Notes under the pieces: model-generated
Told to the model about the DNA's origin: nothing
The model's input: the letters and a program-made list of their open reading frames with translations, nothing else
The model's database searches: none
NCBI GenBank assembly: GCA_028370155.1
Contig: CP116670.1
Span: 806,001-870,000 of the forward strand
DNA length: 64,000 nucleotides
Reading direction: 5' to 3'
Source: Arthrobacter sp. OVS8
GTDB lineage: Bacteria > Actinomycetota > Actinomycetes > Actinomycetales > Micrococcaceae
Position numbers and translations under genes: made by a program
Shown here: piece after piece, positions 58,697 through 64,000 of the stretch
Layout: each line of letters starts with the position of its first letter
How positions within the stretch are numbered: position 1 is the stretch's first letter

Positions 58697-59568
58697 CTAC
58701 CGGCCTGCTGCGGCTCCGGCAGCCGCCCGCACGGCGTCCCGCAGGAAGTTGTGGGCCGCCCGATGAGCCGGCTGAGGTCTCCGCTGGTCACCAGCAGTTC
58801 GCCGCGGGCAATGCCCAGGTCGCTGTCCGCGAGGATGGCCGCGTAGCCCGCCGGCAGCCCGGCACCCACCAGGACCTCCGTGTACTGTCCGACGGGCAGG
58901 TCCTGGTACGTCACCGCCCGGCCGGCGGCGGCGCCGACTTCCGCCGCGAGCTCGCTGAGAGTGAATGGTGTGTCGCCGCCGAGTTCATAGACCTTCCCGG
59001 CCTGGTCGTCGCGGAGCAGCACGGCCGCGGCTGCGCGGGCATAGTCGGCGCGGGTGGCGGCGCTGACCCGGCCGTCACCGGCGCTGCCCAGTACGGCGCC
59101 GTGCTCAAGGTATGTGCCCAGCTGGTCGGTGTAATTCTCCAGGTACCAGCCGTTGCGGAGCAGTGCGAACGGGAGCCCGGACGCCACCAGGGCCTCTTCC
59201 GTGGCCTGGTGTTCGGCCGCCAGCTGCATGTCCGTGTGGTCGGCGTTGGCGATGCTGGTGTAGGCGATCAGCCCGACGCCGGCATCTTTGGCGGCCGTGA
59301 TGGCGTTCTGATGCTGTTCAACGCGTTTCCCGGGCTCACTGCCGGAGATCAGCAGCACCTTGCCGGCACCGGCGAACGCCCGGCGCAGGGAGGCCGGATC
59401 CTGGAAGTCGATCTGCCGGACCTGGACGCCCCGGTCCGCAAGGTCCGCGACCTTGGCCAGGTCCCGGCCGGCGGCCACGATCTGGCCTGCGGGCACGTTC
59501 TGATCGAGGAGGGCTTCAACGACAAGGCGTCCGAGCTGTCCGGTGGCGCCGGTGATAACGATGGTCAT
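58697..59568 (-). CDS. NmrA-type NAD(P)-binding oxidoreductase, QorB-like (one frameshift)
   Basis: An atypical short-chain dehydrogenase of about 290 residues. The dinucleotide loop is TIVITGATGQLGRLVVEALL, followed by VLLISGSEPGKRVEQHQNAI and IAYTSIANADHTDM, and the typical PFALLRNGWYLENYTDQLGT. This arrangement is close to E. coli QorB, a quinone reductase. A break near 58755 shifts the end, which becomes LRDAVRAAAGAAAGR with TAG at 58697-58699. AAAGGA precedes ATG 59568. It is divergent from an HxlR regulator, the usual arrangement for this pair. Confidence 0.88.
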
Positions 59569-59667
59569 GATGGTCCTTTCACCAAGGGGATTCTGACATC
59601 CATGCCAACTGCACCGGAGGTTCAATGCTTCCCAAAGAGAGTACGCACTTTGAAGTAAGGTACTGGT

Positions 59668-60075
59668 ATGAAGGTAAGTACCGAGCCCGACCCGTCCGTC
59701 CTCCAGGGCGCGGACGGGATCTTCCCCGCCAACTGCCCCAGCCGTACGGTTCTCGATCACGTCTCCAGCAAGTGGGGCGTACTGATCCTGGTGGCCTTGT
59801 GGAACGGCCCGCAACGCTGGAGCGAGCTTCGACGCCGGGCGGAAGGCATCAGCGAGAAGATGCTCGCCCAAACGCTCAAGACTCTGGAAGGGGACGGCTT
59901 CCTCCGTCGCGATGCCCAGCCGGTGATCCCGCCCAGGGTGGACTACAGCCTCACCGACCGGGGCCGCGAGCTTGTGGCGGTGCTGCTCCCGCTGGTGGCC
60001 TGGATAGCCGAGCACGCCAGTGAAATCGTCGACGCCACGGCTGCCGGAGCCTTGACTACGGAAGCGGCGCCGTGA
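59668..60075 (+). CDS. HxlR family transcriptional regulator
   Basis: A 135-residue winged-helix protein with the family Cys in FPANCPSRTVLDHV, then SKWGVLILVALWNGPQRWSE and ISEKMLAQTLKTLEGDGFLR, the recognition helix and wing. HxlR proteins respond to aldehydes, quinones or oxidants, often through that cysteine. The divergent QorB-like gene is the obvious target. A loose inverted pair, AGTAC and GTACT at 59640-59664, could be part of the operator. The stop overlaps the next gene as GTGA. Confidence 0.88.
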   Translation: MKVSTEPDPSVLQGADGIFPANCPSRTVLDHVSSKWGVLILVALWNGPQRWSELRRRAEGISEKMLAQTLKTLEGDGFLRRDAQPVIPPRVDYSLTDRGRELVAVLLPLVAWIAEHASEIVDATAAGALTTEAAP

Positions 60076-60967
60076 CGGATCTTGATTTTGACGTGCGCTG
60101 GTACCCGGGGACGCGCTCCCGCCGGCGCAGCGCGGCGCCGCCGATCCAGGTGCACCGGGCCGCGCCAAACACGGTCCTGCTCCGGCAGAGCATCGCGGAC
60201 AACTTCGAAGCGCCGTTCCTCTACCTGCTGTTCGGTGCGGACCGGGCCCTCCTCCTGGATACGGGCGCGACGGCGGACGCCACCCGGTTTCCGCTTCGGG
60301 CCACCGTCGACACACTCATCGAAGGCTGGCTGCTCCGGCATCCCCGGGACGGTTACGAACTAGTCGTTGCCCACTCCCACGCCCACGGGGATCATGTCGC
60401 CGGCGACGGGCAGTTCACGGACCGGCCCCACACCCGGGTGGTGGGGCACTCGGCCGAAGACGTCGCCGCGTTCTTCGGGATCGGCAACTGGCCCCGGGGT
60501 ACGGCACGCTTTGACCTGGGCGGGCGGGTACTTGAGGTGATCCCGACGCCGGGGCACCATCCTTCCGCCGTTGCCATCTACGACGAGGACACGGGCATGC
60601 TGCTCACCGGGGACACCGTCTACCCGGGGCGGCTTTATGTCCAGGACTTTCCGGCCTTTGAGGAGTCGCTCCGCACCCTCTGCGATTTCAGCGCCGCGCA
60701 TCCGGTCACTGTGGTCCTTGGCGCGCACATCGAGATGTCCGCCCGCCCGTCCCGGGATTTTCCGCTCGGCTCGACGTGGCACCCTGACGAGGCCCCCTCC
60801 CGCTGACGGTCCGGGATTTGCACACGGTCCGGGACGCGGCCGCCCGGGTCGCAGACCGTCCCGGGGCCCACCGGTTCGCCAACTTCATCATCTGGAACGG
60901 GCCCTGCCGGCGGGAGTCCGCGGCCCAGTCCGCACGGCTCCTCCGGTTCCGGGTCGTCGGCCGGTAG
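60072..60967 (+). CDS. MBL-fold metallo-hydrolase (one frameshift)
   Basis: A metallo-beta-lactamase-fold protein of about 298 residues. The first metal motif is HSHAHGDHVAGDGQF, then VLEVIPTPGHHPSAVAIYDE and LLTGDTVYPGRLYVQDF supply the other ligands. A break near 60798 moves the end, which then reads LTVRDLHTVRDAAARVADRP and finishes RFRVVGR with TAG at 60965-60967. The start GTG 60072 overlaps the HxlR stop, so the two are coupled. The fold covers lactonases, glyoxalases and others, and the substrate is unknown. Confidence 0.85.
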
Positions 60968-61029
60968 CGCCGTCCGAAAACCCCGGACGGCGACGCCAGT
61001 TCAGCCGGCGCCAATTCGCCGGCGCCACT

Positions 61030-62238
61030 TCATCCGGGCCGGACCGTGGCCAGGGACGAACGGTGGAAGTCCGTGCGCCACACATCGATGGCCTGTCCGT
61101 TGCCGTCGGTGACCACGTATTCAGGCCAGCGATCGAAGGCCGAGCAGGGGTGGGATATCCCGAAGTCGACCACATCCGTGACCTTCAGCCCGCTCGCGCC
61201 GGTGAGGACCGCGTGATGGTCGTAGAGGGTGCGCACAACGGCGGTTGCGCCTTCCCTGGCGGCCCCGTCCGCGGTGCGGGCTGACAGGAAGACCGGCAGT
61301 CCGGCGTCGTAGGCAAGGTCCCGTTTGCCTGCACCGACGACGATCATGCCCTCTTCCGGGGCGGACAGGACCACGGCCCGGACCGAAACTGCCGGTATGA
61401 GGCCCGGGACCGGGCTGACGGCGGCGTAGGTGCCGTGATCATGCGTGACATAGCAGCCTGACCGGAGGATCTTCCGGGTACCGGGGACCATGGCGTCGTC
61501 GGGAAGGTGCTCCACGACCCGGTCCGGGAACGCGGATCCGCCCATGGAGTAGATGGGGGCGGCGGTCTCAAAATATTCCGCGGCTGCGACATACACGTCC
61601 CGCACCAGCCGGCAGTGCCGGTCGACGGCTTCGATCGTGTCCTCCGCCCTGCTGTTGGGCACAACGCCCTCGTAGCCCGCAACCCCGGCGAGCCGGAGGC
61701 CGGGCGTGCCATGGACCTGTTCGGCGATGCGCAGTGCATCGTGGAGGCTCCGGGTTCCCGTCCGCCCGCCCGGTGTTCCGACGTCGATCAGCACGTCAAG
61801 GCTGACGGGCGCTCGAGCGAAAACCCGGGCCGCGGCCTCGACCCCTGCCGCCGAGTCCACGAAGCAGCGGATCTCCCTGCCGGGATCTTCCTCCAGCCAT
61901 GAGCGGAGGCGCATCAGGCCGTTCCGATCGACCACCTGGTTGGCAACAAGGACGTGCCGGTGCCCCCACTCCAAGACCGTAGCAACCTGGTCCACGGTGG
62001 CGACGGTGACTCCGACGGCGCCGGAACCCACCTGGCGGGCGATGATCGGTGCGGACATCGTCGTCTTGACATGAGGGGCAAGATCCACGCCGCGGTGCCG
62101 GCACCAGGCCGACATCACCTCAATGTTCTTGTCGAGGGCCTCGCTGTTGAGCCGTAATTGCGGATACGCCGGCGCGGTGGCCAGGATGGCCGCGACGTCC
62201 TCATCCAGTCCGCTCTGGCGTTTGATCGGGCTGCTCAC
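61030..62238 (-). CDS. D-threonine aldolase/D-serine dehydratase-like PLP enzyme
   Basis: An intact 402-residue protein of the alanine-racemase-fold type-III PLP family. The lysine that binds the cofactor is in LAPHVKTTMSAPIIA near residue 58. The barrel runs through VTVATVDQVATVLEWG and VSLDVLIDVGTPGGRTG. The late His/Cys metal motif HPCSAFDRWPEY is typical of D-threonine aldolase and DSD1. It may act as an aldolase or dehydratase on D-hydroxyamino acids. It appears to be a single gene, divergent from the 62.4-kb operon. Confidence 0.88.
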   Translation of the reverse strand: MSSPIKRQSGLDEDVAAILATAPAYPQLRLNSEALDKNIEVMSAWCRHRGVDLAPHVKTTMSAPIIARQVGSGAVGVTVATVDQVATVLEWGHRHVLVANQVVDRNGLMRLRSWLEEDPGREIRCFVDSAAGVEAAARVFARAPVSLDVLIDVGTPGGRTGTRSLHDALRIAEQVHGTPGLRLAGVAGYEGVVPNSRAEDTIEAVDRHCRLVRDVYVAAAEYFETAAPIYSMGGSAFPDRVVEHLPDDAMVPGTRKILRSGCYVTHDHGTYAAVSPVPGLIPAVSVRAVVLSAPEEGMIVVGAGKRDLAYDAGLPVFLSARTADGAAREGATAVVRTLYDHHAVLTGASGLKVTDVVDFGISHPCSAFDRWPEYVVTDGNGQAIDVWRTDFHRSSLATVRPG

Positions 62239-62428
62239 AAGGCTCCTTCGTGGTCATGGGACGGCTCCGCCAGCCCTGAAGGATCCGTCAGCGGCAGTCC
62301 GAGGTGAATGATGCGTTGATTGTGTCATGTCGCGCGTCCCCGGCCGGCCGGGAATACCGCACGGCGGCCCGTCCCGGGAGGATAATGGCACGGGTAGCCA
62401 ACGGTCCGCACGGACGGAAGGAGCCCGA

Positions 62429-63066
62429 ATGCAGCCTGTTCCGCGCATCACGGTGGAGGTGCCTGTGCTCAGCGTTGGTTCCGGGGCCGGGGACTACGAG
62501 GCACTGGGCAATTACGTCGATGCGCTGCGCCGGCCGCAGGGGCTTCACCTCACCCTGCTGCACATCGGTGTCCTGGCGGACTTCGCCCGGGACATCGCGG
62601 ACTGGACCAAAGGCAACACGACGGCCGGGGACGCCGCCGGCACTGCGGTTGCCTGGCTGGAGGGGCTGCCGGTGCTGGCAGGCTTCGCCGCCCGGACCGA
62701 GCGGCTGGTCCTGCTGGGCGGCGGGCGCGTGAGCGGCCTGGAAGTGGAGGTGCCGCAGCATGTGCGGGACTACCAGGTCTCCCTCGTGAAGGCGCTGCAC
62801 GAGCTGTTGGACACGCTCCTGGTGGACAACGTCGATGACTTCATCCTCAGCTCACAGGCCCTCGGTTTCCGGTACCCCCGCTGGACACCCCACATTGCCG
62901 TGGGCGGCCCAAGTCGAGGGACCGCGGACCCTGGGACATCGAGCCGTTGGCGGTGGAGTGCGGCCCATCGCGGATCCGGAACCGCCAGTTCCTGCCGGGT
63001 CTGGACACCGGGGAAGGACGCCGGGACCAGGACCTCGGGCCGCCAGGGGCAGGTGGCGGGCAATGA
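62429..63066 (+). CDS. Possible 2H-phosphoesterase/RNA-ligase-like protein (one frameshift)
   Basis: A protein of about 212 residues. It contains HLTLLHIGVLADFARDIADW in the first half and PHIAVGGP in the second. The two H-x-T/A motifs and their distance suggest the 2H (2'-5' RNA ligase) fold, but the second motif lacks the usual Thr/Ser, so the call is tentative. A break near 62912 shifts the frame to RDRGPWDIEPLAVECGPSRI. GGAAGGAG precedes ATG 62429. The stop overlaps the Nudix ATG as ATGA. Confidence 0.55.
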
Positions 63067-63536
63067 CAGTGCGGAGTGCGGGCATTCTGCTGTACCGCCG
63101 GCGCGGCGGACGGGACGTGGAGGTGTGGATAGCGCACATGGGCGGCCCGTTCTGGGCGCGCAAGGAAGCCCGGGCCTGGTCGATTCCGAAGGGCGAATAC
63201 CTCGACGACGAGGACCCCTTGGCGGCAGCCCTGCGCGAGTTCGCCGAAGAAATGGGCACTCCTGCGCCGTCCGCCGACTACATCCCGCTGGGGGCCTTCC
63301 GGCAACCGTCGGGAAAGGTCATCACCGTGTTCGCGGCCGAGGCCGACTTTGCTCCCGAACGGATCGAGAGCAACACGTTCGCTCTGGAGTGGCCGAAGGG
63401 GTCCGGAACCGTCCAACATTTCCCCGAGGTCGACGGCGCCGAGTGGAACCGGGAGGCCGAGGCCCGCAGCAGGCTGGTCACCGGGCAACTGCCCATCCTC
63501 GACGCGCTCATGCAGCATCTGGCGCGTGCCGACTGA
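63063..63536 (+). CDS. Nudix hydrolase
   Basis: An intact 157-residue Nudix protein. It starts VRSAGILLYRRRGGRDVEVW and has SIPKGEYLDDEDPLAAALRE, where the Nudix box GX5EX7REUXEEXGU is complete (GEYLDDEDPLAAALREFAEE, then MG). It would hydrolyse a nucleoside diphosphate linked to another group. The exact substrate is unknown. It is translationally coupled to the upstream 2H-like gene by ATGA overlap. Confidence 0.9.
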   Translation: MTVRSAGILLYRRRGGRDVEVWIAHMGGPFWARKEARAWSIPKGEYLDDEDPLAAALREFAEEMGTPAPSADYIPLGAFRQPSGKVITVFAAEADFAPERIESNTFALEWPKGSGTVQHFPEVDGAEWNREAEARSRLVTGQLPILDALMQHLARAD

Positions 63537-63647
63537 TGACCGCCGGCCCTAACCGCTCCTTTTCGGTGCCGCGGCCATTGCTGGCCCGGCGGAGGACTGC
63601 CATCCTTGGGTAATCCGCACTCCCGGAAGTGACCGAAGGGAAAGACG

Positions 63648-64000
63648 ATGCCGCTCTACCTGTCGAAGTTCAGCTACACCCCTGAGACCTGGGCCAGGAT
63701 GATCAGCAACCCGGAAGACCGCGGAAAAGCGGCGCAGGCGTATATCGAATCTGTGGGCGGCAAGCTCCACGGCTTCTGGTACGCGTTCGGCAGCCATGAC
63801 GGCTACAACCTGTGGGAGGCCCCCGACAACGTCTCCATGGCCGCGGTGGCGGTGGCAATCGCCGGGGGCGGCGCGCTGAGTTCATTTGAAACGACCGTCC
63901 TGCTGAGCGTGGACGAAACGATATCCGCCCTGCGGATGGCAGCGGAGGTCGGCTACCGGGCCCCGGCGCCTGACGGTTCTGTTCCAACCACTGAGAGGGG
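63648..64000 (+). CDS. GYD-domain protein (cut by the window edge)
   Basis: The open frame runs off the window after 117 codons. It starts MPLYLSKFSYTPETWARMIS behind GAAGGG, and includes FWYAFGSHDGYNLWEAPDNV and SFETTVLLSVDETISALRMA, the GYD-domain pattern of small ferredoxin-like dimers. Members have no proven activity. The end of the gene lies beyond the window. Confidence 0.85.
   Translation, partial: MPLYLSKFSYTPETWARMISNPEDRGKAAQAYIESVGGKLHGFWYAFGSHDGYNLWEAPDNVSMAAVAVAIAGGGALSSFETTVLLSVDETISALRMAAEVGYRAPAPDGSVPTTER

Noticed and set aside
58561..60315. A 584-codon reverse frame including the QorB-like protein
   Set aside because: The first 240 codons are antisense to the HxlR and metallo-hydrolase genes, and the last 60 come from a frame break near 58755.
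1..64000. CRISPR array, prophage, insertion sequence or tRNA genes
   Set aside because: No regularly spaced repeats, transposase or integrase reading frames, terminal inverted repeats or cloverleaf sequences were found on either strand by eye.

Overview
The window reads as a stretch of chromosome from a high-GC actinobacterium, most likely a member of the Micrococcaceae close to Arthrobacter or Pseudarthrobacter. The basis is gene content and composition, not a marker gene: very GC-rich third positions, frequent GTG starts, stop/start overlaps of the GTGA and ATGA type, DUF4193 proteins, a DUF222/HNH protein, a GerW-like protein, HtaA and SHOCT proteins and a SARP regulator. I see no rRNA, tRNA, CRISPR array, insertion sequence or prophage.

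A property of the sequence affects every reading of it. About thirty genes are recognisable along their full length only if the frame changes by one base, usually in a run of C or G, and I count about fifty such breaks. Long genes beside them are intact. I interpret the breaks as single-base errors, mainly deletions, in the assembly rather than mass gene decay. Broken genes are annotated over their whole span with the breaks noted.

1-9.2 kb holds the tail of a CoxG-like protein with XdhC, a DUF5134 membrane protein, a YciO/YrdC protein, two dihydrofolate-reductase-like proteins, small membrane proteins, and a umuDC mutagenesis operon behind a LexA box, followed by a SARP regulator. 9.8-23.3 kb is mixed metabolism and signalling: an HtaA protein with amylosucrase, a DUF4193 protein, a GGDEF-EAL protein, an acetyltransferase, pirin, a cyclopropane-fatty-acid synthase-like enzyme, a GerW-like protein, an amidohydrolase, a LigD-type polymerase and nicotinate phosphoribosyltransferase. 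23.4-40.1 kb holds HrpB helicase, a CYTH-CHAD protein, a universal stress protein, an M24 peptidase, a DUF222/HNH protein, a 2-oxoglutarate dioxygenase-like protein, a DUF2306/TetR divergent pair with two palindromic operators, a Tat-lipoprotein dienelactone hydrolase, a prenyltransferase-like protein, a second DUF4193 protein, YnfA and a DsbA-like thioredoxin.

40.1-58.5 kb is the most interesting part. It is an envelope island with four two-TM SHOCT proteins, a fifth short SHOCT protein, two paralogous lipoproteins, cardiolipin synthase, a MalT-like LuxR regulator, a potassium channel, DUF6325, AI-2E, GAP, MFS and SulP-type membrane proteins and a class II amidotransferase. A 17-bp inverted repeat, TCACCCG-N3-CGGGTGA and variants, recurs upstream of several of these genes. 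In front of the two paralogous lipoprotein genes it differs at one position and stands at nearly the same distance (85 and 86 nt). I propose a local regulon of envelope genes, with the MalT-like protein as the first candidate regulator.

58.7-64 kb returns to ordinary genes: an NmrA-type oxidoreductase divergent from an HxlR regulator with a metallo-hydrolase, a D-threonine-aldolase-like PLP enzyme, a possible 2H phosphoesterase coupled to a Nudix hydrolase, and a GYD protein cut by the window edge.
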